Below are positions 46,831 to 58,912 of a stretch of DNA of 64,000 bases, one piece after another. The number at the start of each line of letters is the position of its first letter. Position 1 is the stretch's first letter. Both the position numbers and the translations under genes were made by a program. Source of the stretch: Cephalopachus bancanus (lineage: Eukaryota; Chordata; Mammalia; Primates; Tarsiidae); the NCBI GenBank assembly GCA_027257055.1, contig JAPVLO010000133.1, positions 8,047,501-8,111,500 on the forward strand, in the 5' to 3' direction. Below the pieces are notes generated by a model, which saw only the letters and a program-made list of their open reading frames with translations, did not search any database and was not told the DNA's origin.

Positions 46831-47519
46831 AATAGTATGACCATATACATTGTCATTCCACCAGCACCCTTTGTTAGTGAGTAGGATATTATCAGTGATT
46901 ACATCAGGACAACAGGAGTGAGCCCAGCTTTCCTGGGGGATCTGGGGGTGCAGGGCTGCCCAGTGTGAAGATGCCCACAGAAAAGCTGGACCCTGTTAAT
47001 GAGCGGTCCTGTCCCATTCACATAGCACAGCATTACCCGGGGGATTATGGTCACAAAGAATGTGGAATTCTCTTTGCTATTAGGATTTCCTGAGTTTTTT
47101 GACTTGCAGCCATTTATTAAACTTTATAAGGGCAGAGGCAATGAGCTCCGTGTCCGTGTTCAGGACATCTGTTGCCACGGTCCCACTTGTCCAGCACCCA
47201 CGCTGACCCGAGGCCGGCCGGAGAACAGCTTACTTTGCCCAAGAAAGCCCTGAGGTGGGGTAAGCTGGAGGCTTCCTGCTCACCCTAGCCCTGCCCTTGT
47301 CAGATGACGGAAGGGGTGACGCGAGGTTGGTCCCATGGTAGCAGCAGGGCTAGAGTGTAGTTTCAGAAAGTTGACAGTTATTTTTGTTTAGACTTTAAAA
47401 AGTCAGAAACACTGTCAAAAATCCAGCAAAAATAATTGGTAATAAAAGCAAAGAAATTCCAGACTCAGAAGTCCCATGAAGTCATCAGTGCCCTCTTTGC
47501 CAGCATAGGGTCTTTTAAA
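46831..47519. other. unassigned sequence
   Basis: No feature recognised. Confidence 0.35.
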
Positions 47520-47675
47520 CATGTTCTCAAGGTCCTGGCCAGCCCAGCGCCAGCTGCCCCAAGGGGGTGGGGCTTCCGTCCATCCCACAGGCAGAGCCTT
47601 TGACCTATATTTCTCACTTTACCGTCATCCCAGACTGAGGAGACTCTGTGTCAAGCGACTGTTAAAGGCAACTTC

Positions 47676-48539
47676 TTAACCTGCATATGCTTTCTTTGAG
47701 CCTGTGCATCTAGGGGCAGAATTTACATGGCATGGTTTAAATTCTTCCAACTCAACTTTACACACCCACACTCCACAGCAAGAGGACAGGACCTGTAATC
47801 TCTGTGGCACGGGCCATGGCGTGCTGGAAGAGCAGAGCAGTCCCCCTTTACTCCCGATCCCGTCTTGCAAGGTCCTCTTGTCGACGAAGCAGTTTGGGAT
47901 CGAGTCTCTCCAGCACCTCATCCTTCCGAGCCACCTGCTCAGCCTGGTCCTCCTGCTCAGCCTGATCCTCTGGGTACTTGGTGACGTTTTCTTCTCCTTT
48001 CTGCTTCTTTCTTCCGAAGCAGAGGAAGGAAAGTCCCCAGTGCCGCTCCCAGCAGTGTGCTGTGTTCCTTCTCCGGGCCTGGGTGCCTGGGCAGCTCCAG
48101 TTGGGGGAGTTCGTGCAGCCTGGGAAACCTCCCAGCGCCTGCCCCGCTGCCTGGCGTGAAATGAGCCCTGAGCAGCGTGAAATCCCCGCACAGGTGTGGG
48201 GCCTAGCGGTGACATAAATATCTGTGCTGTCCGCAGTTGGAGGGGGCTGTGGGAAGATCCACAGCAGGCCTCTCCCGGCCGAGCTGGCCTCCGTGCACAA
48301 GTGGCGATAGGCACCCGGCCTCTGTGTGCAAGTGGCACGAGGCCACACTGCCGCAGGGAACCCAGAGAGCTCCGCCCAGCTTCCACCAAAACCGTGAGAG
48401 CCAGGGAAGCTGCAGGAGCCTCCGAAGGAGAAAAGTCCGAGGGAAGGTCACAATCCCCAGAACTCCCGTGTTTCGCCACGAACACTTTAAAAAAAAAACC
48501 TCCATAAACAAAACTAAAGAAGAAACATAAAATTACCAT
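47676..48539 (-). other. unrecognised 288-codon open frame in a GC-rich block
   Basis: A minus-strand ATG frame runs from 48,539 to 47,676, the longest frame outside the CpG island. A second minus-strand frame (48,348-47,848) overlaps it. Its last 50 or so residues are strongly charged (Lys-Lys-Gln-Lys-Gly-Glu-Glu, then two Glu-Asp-Gln-Ala-Glu-Gln repeats, then Arg-Arg-Gln-Glu-Asp-Leu-Ala-Arg-Arg). This is more protein-like than the longer frame and could form a coiled coil. The first 25 codons of the long frame lie in AT-rich DNA and are hydrophobic. I recognise no family and see no intron signals or processed-copy A-tail on the minus strand. It could be a degraded retrocopy, a non-coding exon or chance. 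Confidence 0.2.
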
Positions 48540-48559
48540 CTATGTGACAGATACATTAT

Positions 48560-48760
48560 TAACAATACAGCTGTATGGTATTTTAGCATTCTTTCAAAAA
48601 ATGACTTAAACTAAAATGAAAATATACAAAGTGGAAAGCAAATACCAAAGGGGGAAAAATACTTAACAAAACATATGAAAAATGTTCAACTTCACTAAAA
48701 ATGAGAGATGTTAATTTATGTAATAAATATGCCATGTTTGCCCATCAAACGGAAAGACTT
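48560..48760 (+). mobile_element. L1 ORF2-region fragment
   Basis: 'acatatgaaaaatgttcaac', 'ttcactaaaaatgagagatg' and 'tgcccatcaaacggaaagac' are successive phrases of the L1 ORF2 C-terminal part. Heavily mutated. Confidence 0.65.
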
Positions 48761-49392
48761 TTTTGACCGTAACACCCAGCCTTAGCCAGGGCGTGACGCG
48801 TCCACAACATCTAACCATCTGATGTCAGGGTTTTAACACTCCTTCTTTTTGCTTGATATCAGACCATATTTTATTTTTCTGTTGTATTTATTCATCTCTG
48901 CATTGTTTAGTTTCTTATCAATGTAAGCAACATACAACTGAGGTTTATTTAACAAAATGAAAAGATACCTTTTAATGAAAAAGTATATTCCAACTATGTC
49001 TATTATCATAAATTTTTCAGTTTCTATTTATTCTGCTTTTTGTTTGTGTTTGTTTGTTAGGCAATTTATGACTCATTTACTTTTAGCTTCCACTGAAATT
49101 TAAAAGATAACAGTACTGCAGCCATGATTATTACGTAGAATATACCCTAGATACTAATTTGTAACAATTATAAAGACCATTAACAGGAAAAATACCAATA
49201 ATAAAAATATTGAGTATAATAGTTTTAACAAAATGATAGTCTTGTACAGTTACTGAAATTTTTTATTATTTTATTTTTAAAAATTGACACAGAAAAAATC
49301 TCACAATATAATAAAAGCTTGACAACAAAACTAGTTACAGTATAGCCCCAGTTGTGCAAAAGCTGCACGTGTGTATATCTACATAACATGTA
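48761..49392. other. unassigned AT-rich sequence
   Basis: No exon or repeat family recognised. Confidence 0.35.
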
Positions 49393-50740
49393 CAGTCACG
49401 GGCCACAGGCCACCTTGTCTCATGACAGACCACATGCATGACAGTGGCCCCATAGACCATCACAGAGTGACGAACTCCTATCACCACGTGACCACCAGAG
49501 ACACTGTAACTATCATGGCACAGCACGTGTGTCACATGTGTGATGATGCTGGGGTAAACACACCTGCTGCTGCCAATCATATACAAGTTTAGTGCATACT
49601 ATTACCTAAGTACATAATACTTGATAACGATAATAAATTACAATGCTGCCAATTATGTACCTATTATACCACAGTTTTTATTATTTTAGAGTGTATGTAC
49701 TCCTTCTACTTATTAAAAAAGAAAAGTTAACTGTGGAACAGCCTGAAGCAGGTCCTTCTGTAGTGTTCCAGAAGAAGACATCATCATCACAGGAGCTGAC
49801 AGCTCCATGCACGTTACTGCCCTGAGTTTCTGACCCTGTTAGGCCTAGGCTAGTGTGTGTGCTTGTGTCTTAGTTATTAACAAAAAAGTTTAAAAAATAA
49901 AAAAAAAATTATATGGGAAAAAGCGTCTAGAATGAGGATATAAGAAAGAAGATATTTTATAGATATATACAAAGTGTTAGTTTTTTAAGCGTGTTTACGA
50001 GTCAAAAGCTTTTTAAAACTAAAATGTTAATAAATTTGTACAGTTACAGTAAACAAAGGTTAATTTATTATTGACAAAAAATATCATATTGTTAGTAACT
50101 TCTGTGTAGCTCAGGTGCTCAGTGCTTATGAAATCTACAGGAGCCGGGCTCGGTGGCTCAGCCTATAATCCTGTGCTTTGGGAGGCCGAGGTGGGTGGAT
50201 TGCCTGAGCCCATAGGTTCGAGACCCACCTGAGCAACTTGGCGAGACCTCATCTCTACAATAAAAATCAAAAAATTAGCCGGACATGGTAGCGTGCGCCT
50301 GTAGTTCCAGCTACTTGGAAGGCTGAGGCAGAAGGATCGCCCGAGCCCAGCAGGTCGAGGCTTTGGTGGCTGGGAGTAGCCACTGCATTCCGGTCTGGGC
50401 GATAGAGTGAGACTCCAACCCAAAAAAACCCAAAAAACAAAAATGAAATCTACAGGAATGTGTAGTGGTGTCCCAGGCCTTCATGGTCACTCAGCATCAC
50501 TCGCCGAACAACTTCCAGTCCTGCCAGCTCTACCTACCATAAGTGTCCTAGGCAGGTGGACACGGTTTCTCTTTGTACATATTTTATTGCACATTTTATA
50601 TATTTAGGTGTGTTTCGATACACAGATGCTTGCCACTGTGTCGCACTTGGTAACTACCTTCAGTAACGTGCTGTGCATGTTTGTAGCTTGGGAGCAACAT
50701 GTGGCCTAGGTGTGTAGTGGGCAGTAGGAAATGCATCAGC
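49393..50740 (+). mobile_element. Tigger-type DNA transposon (Tc1/mariner-pogo), interrupted by an Alu
   Basis: It starts at CAGTCACGGGCCACAGG, the form of the Tigger terminal repeat (CAGTCATGC...). Internal landmarks follow the family order: 'ttaactgtggaacagcctga', 'gcaggtccttctgtagtgtt', 'gaccctgttaggcctaggct' and, after the Alu, 'ggcctaggtgtgtagtgggc'. The part near 49,730-49,830 corresponds to the C-terminal coding tail of the transposase but is broken by stops and indels. The subfamily is probably Tigger3/MER8-like. The right terminus is degraded. Confidence 0.75.
50128..50457 (+). mobile_element. Alu SINE inserted in the Tigger element, 15-bp target-site duplication
   Basis: Alu body 50,143-50,442, flanked by ATGAAATCTACAGGA at 50,128-50,142 and 50,443-50,457 (perfect). 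The A-tail is interrupted by C residues. The Alu therefore inserted after the Tigger element was in place. Confidence 0.97.
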
Positions 50741-53224
50741 AGAGACAAAGCTTTTACTGGATCTCAGTTTAAACACAAGCTCATCCCAAGGTACTGTCTA
50801 CCAAAAATGTTGAAGATCAGCACAAAATACCTTTAACGATGGTATTATAGAGATTGACTGCGTTTGTATGGGACAGCACGTTTCCTGCCATCCACACAAA
50901 AAAATGTGCCCTAACTGTTGGCTCCTGACCTTCTCCTTGATGTGCTGATGAACCTGTTCCCAGGCATTCATCAAGGCCAAGAGGAGCTGCCTGCTCCTCT
51001 GAGCTCACTGCCAAGTTCATCAGTGCTTTGATTGCCCATAACAAGGCTCATCTCTAGAATCTGCAGCAACTAGTGTTTTGTAGGGAGGGTGCGAGGGCAG
51101 CTCCCAAAACCTGGAGGCAGTTACTCAGCCCTCTGACCCTGACTCCTCTAGGAAATGGGACCCGGTGCTGACCACCTGCCGCAAGCCCTGTGGTACTCTC
51201 ATTCTAGTCCTCCTCCCTGCTGTCCTCTGCTCCATTCCATTGCAGACCCACAATGTCCACGCAGAGGACAGCTGTCCCACAGAGACTCACCCTGGCGTGG
51301 GTCCTCCAGTTCAGGCTGTGCTCAGAGAGGGCACCTCTGTCTTATTACGCTGTAGAATCTCATCATGGGGAGGCATCCTGAGCTCCCAGATTCCCCATGC
51401 TCTCATTCCGCCACAGCCTTGGCTCCAACTCTTTCTCCATTCAGCAATGCCTGTGATATGTCGAAAAAACAGGACTTTTGGAGCCATTGGGGAACTTGCC
51501 CAGAGCACACAAATGAGCATCAGAGCTGAGACGTTATCCTGGGTCATGGATGTCTGATTCCAGAGACCGAGACCATGGGGAAATGACTCCTTGGGTGTCA
51601 TTAGCCAGAGAGCACATTGTCATAGATTCTTAAGGAGAATCGCTGACTTCAGAGGATCACTTCTTCATGTGGTCGCACATACATCAGCCAACAAGGATTT
51701 GCTAAGTCCTCACTGTCCCTGGAACACCGGGAAGAGCCATTGGTAGTTAAACACACATATAATGCTAGAACCTCACCCTAAAAGCTCCTGAGCAAAATGG
51801 CAGAAATAAGACCACCAATCCTTTGCCTACCCTAAGTGGCAATCAAGATCTTGAATGCATAAAACATGATACATTTTCCAAACAAGTGACAGAGTCAATA
51901 AATGTAGACCATTATGGGCTAAAACATCTACAGAAAACTTCAGACAGGAGATGGGACTTTTATTTAAGTGACTGGGATGTCAGAAATCCTTATATCAGGG
52001 ATTTTATTGAAAGATGAGAAAGAAGATTACTTGGAAAGCTATTGCAACAGATGAACTTGTTTTAGCATACCACACATGAGGAGGACCCCCCAAAAAGAAT
52101 TATTTTTTGGAGGCAGGCTTCCACTTCTGCTAGGCAAGTGTTCTAGGAACCCATTAGCATCAGTGTACCAGCTAGCATTGTTGTAAGAGGCTGTGTTCAA
52201 CTTCAGTGAAACTTTTTTTGGAGAGATTCTTTCAGCACGTTTGCCCATTTCATGATGGGTTATTTATGAATTCACCTGCCCATACTACACTGAGTATTCA
52301 GCAGTTTGGGGCCAAAAATGGCATGACCTGGTGCCCCATCCTCTCTATTCACCCAGTATTGCCCCCAAGCGCCTTTTTTTTTTTTTGGTTTCCCCAATTA
52401 AAAAGTCCTCAAAAGGAAATGTTTTGCCAATATGGAAGGGGTGAAACAAAAAATGGCAGAAGCACTAAAGTATACCAAAATTGATGAGTTCAAAAGTTCT
52501 TTTGAGTATTGCATCCAATGTAGAGTGCTTTAAAGGTGACTAAAGTTTATACATGTAAGAATAGAAACACTTTTTTTAATAAATAAATTCTGTGTTTTGG
52601 GCCCACCCACCCCCACCTCATATCAAATAAAGCATCTCTGAATTCAGGTTCTTCTAGAAGCCAAGGTTTGTTTCCTCCAGAGATGCCTCAGCTTTAATCA
52701 CATTAATGCTGAAGACACTAGGGCAGATCTACAAGGAGCACAGACGTCTCTGCCGAGAGGGCTCTGCCAAGGAAGCGCCGGCCACACATACTGTCTCCTG
52801 CAGCAACTGTGGCCGGGCTCTGCCTTCCAAGCCTGTGCTCAGCGCTGTCCCAAGACAACATGTGGGTGGGGGGCATCACTGTCATCTGCTAAAGATGTCT
52901 GCCAACTTCAGTTACCTGTCATCTTTAGTCAGAGGATCTAAAATAAAATAATTTTGACTCAAAAATCACACAAAAAAATAGGCACGAAGTGATTTAAGTA
53001 ATAGCTTGGAAGTGATTACAGCTTAAAACTGTACTAAGATTTCGGGACACCTTGCATATAGAAAGATAGACAATATTAGGATATATAATTTAAATATAAA
53101 TTTATACTTTTCCATGAATAATATGCAATTATATAAACTTATAAAAAGTTGTCATATATACATTTGTATAAAATGTTTTATATGAATATTCATTTTAGTA
53201 CATATAGAAAGACATACATATTTC
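50741..53224. other. unassigned sequence; possible L2 fragment near 51,685-51,770
   Basis: The L2 hint is 'caacaaggatttgctaagtc' followed by 'gtccctggaacaccgggaag'. No exon is supported. The 51,165-51,557 frame has a hydrophobic start but no family resemblance. Confidence 0.35.
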
Positions 53225-53262
53225 ATAAATTCTCTGTCTTTCTCTCTCTATATATATATTTT
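53225..53262 (+). repeat. (TC)n/(TA)n short compound microsatellite
   Basis: A TCTCTCTATATATATAT tract. Confidence 0.75.
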
Positions 53263-53394
53263 TTTTCCCCTGGAATTCATCTATTTGTGAAGGTACTTAT
53301 TGGCCAGACCGGCAATGCCAGATTTCTTGTTGAGTGAATTTGAAGTTCTACTGAAAGCTTTAGAGCTATTTTTTTATATGTAATTATTCCTTAT

Positions 53395-53736
53395 AAATAA
53401 AAATACAAGGCCAGGTGCGGTGGCTCAAGCCTGTAATCCTAGCACTTTGGGAATTTGAGGTGAGGGGATTACCTGAGCCCATGGGTTCATGTACAGCCTA
53501 GGCAATTTGGTGAGACCTGATCTCTACAGTAAATCAAAAAATTTGTCAGGTATGGTAGCGCATGCCTGTAGTTATGGCTACTTGGAAGGCTGAGGCAGGA
53601 TAGCCTGAGCCCAACAGGTCAATGATGGGATGGCCTTGAGCTTGCCACTGCACTCCAGCCTGGGCGATGGAGTGAGACTCCAATTCAAAAATAAATAAAT
53701 ACATAAAAATAAAAAATAAAGTAAAATAAAAATACA
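53395..53736 (+). mobile_element. Alu SINE (degraded) with 13-bp target-site duplication
   Basis: Alu body about 53,408-53,723 with a long mixed A/T tail. AAATAAAAATACA occurs at 53,395-53,407 and 53,724-53,736. The B box and the right-monomer hairpin are decayed, so this copy is older than most others of its type. Confidence 0.93.
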
Positions 53737-55499
53737 TTTCATAATACACATCCATATTTGGGAAAAAGAGATCGGGAATGAAGAAAAAAATAGATTTTCC
53801 CTCAAAAACTATTTTATTATGATCTGTAGTTTTATGGTCTTTGGAACAATGTAGTTCACCTTATACCAAAAGGCCATGTATGCCATGTATTCATGGAATG
53901 GAGTAGCCTGAAGCTAGAATTTTTATCTTACAATTGTTTATAATCTTGTGCTGTCAAACAAAGAATCTCTCTCTCCTTTAACAAAATTGTTTAAGAAAAG
54001 TTGTAAGGAGCTATGTTGTTGAATAAACTTCTAAAAATCATGTAGTTATAAGGAGTAACATTGGATTATCTGTGTATTGAATAAACTCATAATATCATTT
54101 TTTTCTTTTTGCAATAATTTGCTGATTAAACTATCTGACCTGCCTGAAATAAAGTGTTACAAATTATCACTTTATATCATATTATAATCTCTAGAATATC
54201 TTTAAAATCTTATTAACATTCTTTATGACCACACTTAAATAAATAACCCATCCACAAATCTATGTGAATCAAAATATACATTACGAATTGCCATCTAATT
54301 TCTTTTCTTAACCTTATCTCTGAGTCAACATTTGTAATATTCTGCTTCCCAACCCTGCCCCCTTACACTGTTCTAGAGAAGATGTTGGCCATTTATCTCC
54401 AAAGGACAAGCAATAATGTGATGAATTGGTCAAACGAGAGTAAATGGCAAAGGAGGTGGCTTCTCCCCCATGCCCTTCTGCTGTGTAGCAGTAGTATCTT
54501 GGAGAAAATCACTTCATCACTTAGGGTGCAAGTGTCCTCACTTAAACAAACGAAAAAGATCGAGTTCACATGGATGGACTCTAAAGCCACTCTCTGTGTC
54601 TTACTGCCCAGGAATCCCTTTGAAAGAGTGGCGTCTAATCTTTATGTCGATTTTCCACTGGAACAGTTAGTTCATTGAGAAGTCTGGAAATATCTACTAA
54701 TTCCAATCGTATTATCTGTCCCTGTTTAGTTCATGCTTTGTGTCTTACAACTTTATAAAAATTAAGTGTCTACAGTGATAGCAAAAGCAAACAGTGAATT
54801 CAGCATCTGGTCACATGTTTCACTAGGATTAAGCACTGATTTTCCTCAAGATAACACTTTTCCAAAGAGTCCTCAGTAACTTTTAAATTAATATAATGTG
54901 AAACAAGTCTGTAAACCACACAATGAACATTAACTAAAGAAAAATATGTGAAGCCATTTACATTCAAATAAATAACTTAAGGATGAATGTTGCCTTTCCA
55001 TTGTCAATCTAGTTCCTGGCTGGTTGTTAAAACTCTTAAATTGGCAAACATACTGACTTAAATCTCTAGACTAAATCCCTACCCTTGATCTCAATGAATA
55101 TATGACCTGTAGGACGCTTAGGCAGAAGGAATCCATTGTCCTCTCACAACACAGGTTTGCATTGAACTCCTGGCTCCTGTTTTGTGTTCAGCTTCCACAC
55201 TATGACCTACCTTGCCTTATCTTCTTTGACCTAAACAGCTCTCTGCCTTTAATGGGACAATTATTCCATGCTGCTAATCTGAACATAACTCTGAGAAATT
55301 CTGAAATAGTCTCAAAACCCTGGTAACCTGGTTACTTCTGTTATACCAAATCTAGACTTTGTAAAATTAGAAGAAGAATTTTAAAAATGGAGAAAATACG
55401 GCAGAAAGTCAGTGTTTAAAGATTGTGTTTTCCAATATTTTTGCATTAATAACAATAAGCCTTTCTCAGTAATAATAATTGAAATTATGAAGAATTTTT
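53737..55499. other. unassigned AT-rich sequence; possible MIR fragment near 54,470-54,560
   Basis: The MIR hint is 'aaaatcacttcatcacttag' and 'gtcctcacttaaacaaacga'. No exon supported. Confidence 0.35.
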
Positions 55500-55705
55500 T
55501 ATGGACACTTCTTTAAGCATGGTAAATGCATTGATGTCCTTAATACTCCAAAAACCCTATGAGGTGCATATTTATATGAGCTTTTTATTCTGTAAGATGA
55601 AGACACTGATATGAGTTTGTTGAGGTATATGACTTGCCCTAAAGACTTCAGTTTTATAGTAAAACTAGTAGGTACACAGTATCCACTCTGTAGCAGGCTG
55701 TCATT
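55500..55705 (-). mobile_element. MIR SINE, antisense
   Basis: Landmarks 'tctttaagcatggtaaatgc', 'ccctatgaggtgcatattta', 'attctgtaagatgaagacac' and 'atgacttgccctaaagactt'. Confidence 0.7.
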
Positions 55706-56099
55706 CGTATAAGTGTCTTTGGAGTTAATATTCTGTAAAAGGTTGTAGAGCATTATCATCTACTTAAGGACAAAAGATTATAGTTACAGATATTTATAAA
55801 AATTATACACACATCACATGAACACATTATTTTCATTTTTATCTGTGAGAACAATTGCATGTGTAATTGTGGAAGGAGAACACAGTCAGTAAGTTTATGG
55901 AATGTCTTGGGATTACATGTGCTTACTTAGGACTACAAAACGTTTTTCTTCCAAGTAGAAATAAAAATAATAAATAAAATATATGGGACATTAAAATATG
56001 ATTAGAATTTGACTATAACTTGGGAGAAAAAATTACAAATATATGTATTTTTAAAAATAACAAATAGTAGGAAAAAAGCTAGACCAAAATATTGAAGGT
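55706..56099. other. unassigned AT-rich sequence
   Basis: No feature recognised. Confidence 0.35.
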
Positions 56100-56225
56100 A
56101 GTTGTTCTGGGAAGGGGGAGTGGAACTCTAGCCAATCTTCTTCTTATTTCTTTCTGTATTTTTCATTATACTTAATAAGTAACCACTTATTACCTCTACA
56201 ATTAAAAATGTTTAAGTACGGAAAC
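56100..56225 (+). mobile_element. L1 3'-end fragment
   Basis: 'ctgggaagggggagtggaac', 'tctttctgtatttttcatta' and an A-rich end resemble the old L1 3' UTR. Confidence 0.5.
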
Positions 56226-56624
56226 AGAAAATGTAATTATATAGTGCTATAATCAGAGAACCCTAAAGTTATAAGTATATCATCTAGAATAAATTTCTTT
56301 AGAGTATAAGCATCCATTATAGAAATGTTTAGGCAGTAAAATGCACATTTGTTAGATTTCAGATCTTAGAAACTAGTTACTTCAAAAGGAGACTTATGAT
56401 CAAAATATTAGACATTGAAATTAGATAGTGGATGTATAATACCTAATTATTAGAAACTTTTTCTTTATGCTGACCAAAATTGTATTCCACTATTTTGGTT
56501 TAGACTTACAAAAATGGAAAAAAATCTCTAAAAAACTAAAATGGTGGAAACGCTTTGCCTCTGTGCTCATTCTTTTGAAGGGCTGCTGCATTTTTTCTGC
56601 CACAGTTGGAGCCTCCTGAGATTA
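56226..56624. other. unassigned AT-rich sequence
   Basis: No feature recognised. Confidence 0.35.
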
Positions 56625-56790
56625 GTAGAATGCTAGTTCTGTTCCCAAGGAGCTCCCAGTCCAGTTGGAGATGTGAGACACATCCCTGAGTAAAAGTTGG
56701 GAAAAACCAGAGATGTAAGCTTGTAGACACCGAGTGTTGGTTCACTCAGCAGACAGTACAGAGCACCTTGAAGAAAGCAGGAATGCCGTG
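56625..56790 (-). mobile_element. L2-like LINE fragment
   Basis: 'ctgttcccaaggagctccca' and 'gtccagttggagatgtgaga' resemble antisense L2 ('catggagctcacagtctagt' pattern). Confidence 0.5.
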
Positions 56791-57519
56791 GGGAGCAGAA
56801 AGCAGCCTCTGCCTGGATCACTCCCAGTCCAATCTGGCGGAGGAGCTAACAGGAAACACAGTGGTCATGAGGAAAATGTCTTTATGGATGCACTCTATTA
56901 TTCCAGTTCACTTTAAGGCTTGTGTTAAGTATCCTCTGTGCATCTTCCAAAAATGGGGGAAAAACCATGAGGGGTACAGACATATGTCAAAGTCAAGTCC
57001 TTGTGGAGAGGAATCCCCTCACTAGAAGGAAGAAGGCCACTATTTGCAGCTGAAACTATTGAAGAGAAAACTTAAAGCAATTTTTCTAGGTGTTAAGTAG
57101 TAAGAAAGGAAATGAATTGCCAAACTGATTAGTCTAGGCACACATTCAAGAATGAAGTGTTCTTGAGCATTTGCTTTAACAAATTTTAAATTACTGTACT
57201 CTGTTGTATTTCAGAGTGAAGGTATTGTGAAGCGACATTTTTAGTAACGCAAATTTAAAACATCAACTTTAATAATGTAGCAGCAGAATCATCTCGACTT
57301 TCTTAAGCTATTTTCTATAAACTATAGAGAGCAGGAAGTGACAGCCTAATTAAAAGTAAGTTTATTATGCTTCATTCTTTGTATTTTGCCTCCAAAAGGA
57401 TTGCCAGTGGACTGAGAGAACATGACTTTTTTAAAAAAAATCACTTACTTAAATGCTGGTTTCTTCTTAATCATATATATCTTCACACCAACATAGAGGA
57501 GCTGCACAAAGCAAGGTAG
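56791..57519. other. unassigned sequence
   Basis: No feature recognised. Confidence 0.35.
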
Positions 57520-57665
57520 GATGATGGAAGTTGGACCATTTCTGGTTGTGCCTTAAAGTAATTGTGTGATCTTGTACAACTACTCAAGTTCTTTGTGACT
57601 CAGTTTACTCGGCTTCAAGGAAACTGTAGAAGGAAATACCCTGTAGCTCTAAAATACTTCACTTT
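57520..57665 (+). mobile_element. MIR SINE
   Basis: Landmarks 'aagtaattgtgtgatcttgt', 'ctttgtgactcagtttactc' and 'aaataccctgtagctctaaa'. Confidence 0.65.
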
Positions 57666-57705
57666 GATAAGCTAAATCCTAGGAACTTATATTAAAAGGA
57701 CAATG

Positions 57706-57729
57706 ATAGAAAGACAGACAGACAGACAG
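57706..57729 (+). repeat. (GACA)n short tandem repeat
   Basis: About five AGAC/GACA units. Confidence 0.8.
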
Positions 57730-58619
57730 CTGGGCACATGCACACATGTGTATGCAAGTCCACTCAGCCCCTAGTTCTGAGAGCTCTTGAAGAACTCAGA
57801 AGACCAAAAACTGAAGAAGATAGAGAAATCTTTCCTGTCCACACATTATCTAAAGCTAAAGACTATCATGTAATACCCAATTCAATGAAAGACAAGAAAT
57901 CTTATACAGAAAAGAGAAACCATTTCAAATATTTTACAAATTAAAGAGTGGATAGCAGCACTGAGATACTTAAAGTCATATTCTTTACATTTCTAAAGAC
58001 TTACCACCTGAACAAGGAGCATGCACTCCATGTTTAAGCTGCTAAGTGCCTGGCTTGCTCACAGTGTGATGTCTCTTCACCGAGTCAGAAACAGTTCCTG
58101 CTCAGATACACGCCAACATCCACAATTTGTTTTGCTGACATGCTTGTACTTGAAATTTTATCTCCAAACTATTGTTTTTAAAAATAGAACAAAAATATAT
58201 GGAAAGGGGAGAGAATTCACTGAAAATGATAAACTCTAGAAATGTATCTTTCTGATTTCTCCAAGATGATACTATCAAGTCAGAGCTTAGTTTTTACAAA
58301 AACTGAGCAATGAGAATATTGCACTCTCTGAATTTTGAGAAAGTAGTGACAGCACAGATTTGAAGTGCTCGTGTAATAGAATTTGTCGTAGACAGGTAGT
58401 GGAATAGAATAGTGTTAATAGACATGCAATAGATACAGCGATGTCTACGCGTCTTCACATTAAGGATTCCACACAGTTCTCCGTGGTAACAAGTCTCCAA
58501 CAGTGAATTTATGTGGATACAAGAAGAATGATTTGGAAAAAGAAACTCTAACATCCAGGATGAAAAATAAGAGGAAACCAGAGTCCTCTGTTTTTCCTGT
58601 AAGCAGTACATTCTCACCC
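57730..58619. other. unassigned sequence
   Basis: No exon or repeat family recognised. Confidence 0.35.
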
Positions 58620-58825
58620 TCGCTTTCTAATTAGAGATCTGCTTTCTTGGTGCCTGGGTTTCTTGTGCTTAGGGAAGAATGTATTTGAGAAATGTGAATG
58701 TGCCTACTCTGAAACGTGGCTTAGTCCTCTTCTCGGCCTTTGCTTGGCTACTGTGTGCTTTTGCTAAACTGGTCTGGTCATGTTTTCCTAAGCTTTGGCC
58801 CCTTCCCCTACCTTGGGAAGGTGAA

Positions 58826-58874
<49 letters not shown>

Positions 58875-58912
58875 ATCTACTTTCTAAATAAACTGTGTTT
58901 TCCAATCTAAAA
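58620..58912 (+). other. possible LTR-like segment with a (TC)n tract
   Basis: The block ends 'ctactttctaaataaactgt', which contains an AATAAA poly(A) signal in a context seen in several retroviral LTRs. I see no TATA box or edge sequence, so this is weak. Confidence 0.25.
58828..58873 (+). repeat. (TC)n microsatellite
   Basis: An uninterrupted TC tract of about 23 units. It makes an Arg/Glu-rich frame on the minus strand and a Leu/Ser-rich frame on the plus strand. Confidence 0.97.

Noticed and set aside
51165..51557. 130-codon frame with a hydrophobic, signal-peptide-like start
   Set aside because: No family recognised, no splice sites or retrocopy A-tail, and the hydrophobic start is short. 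Likely chance.
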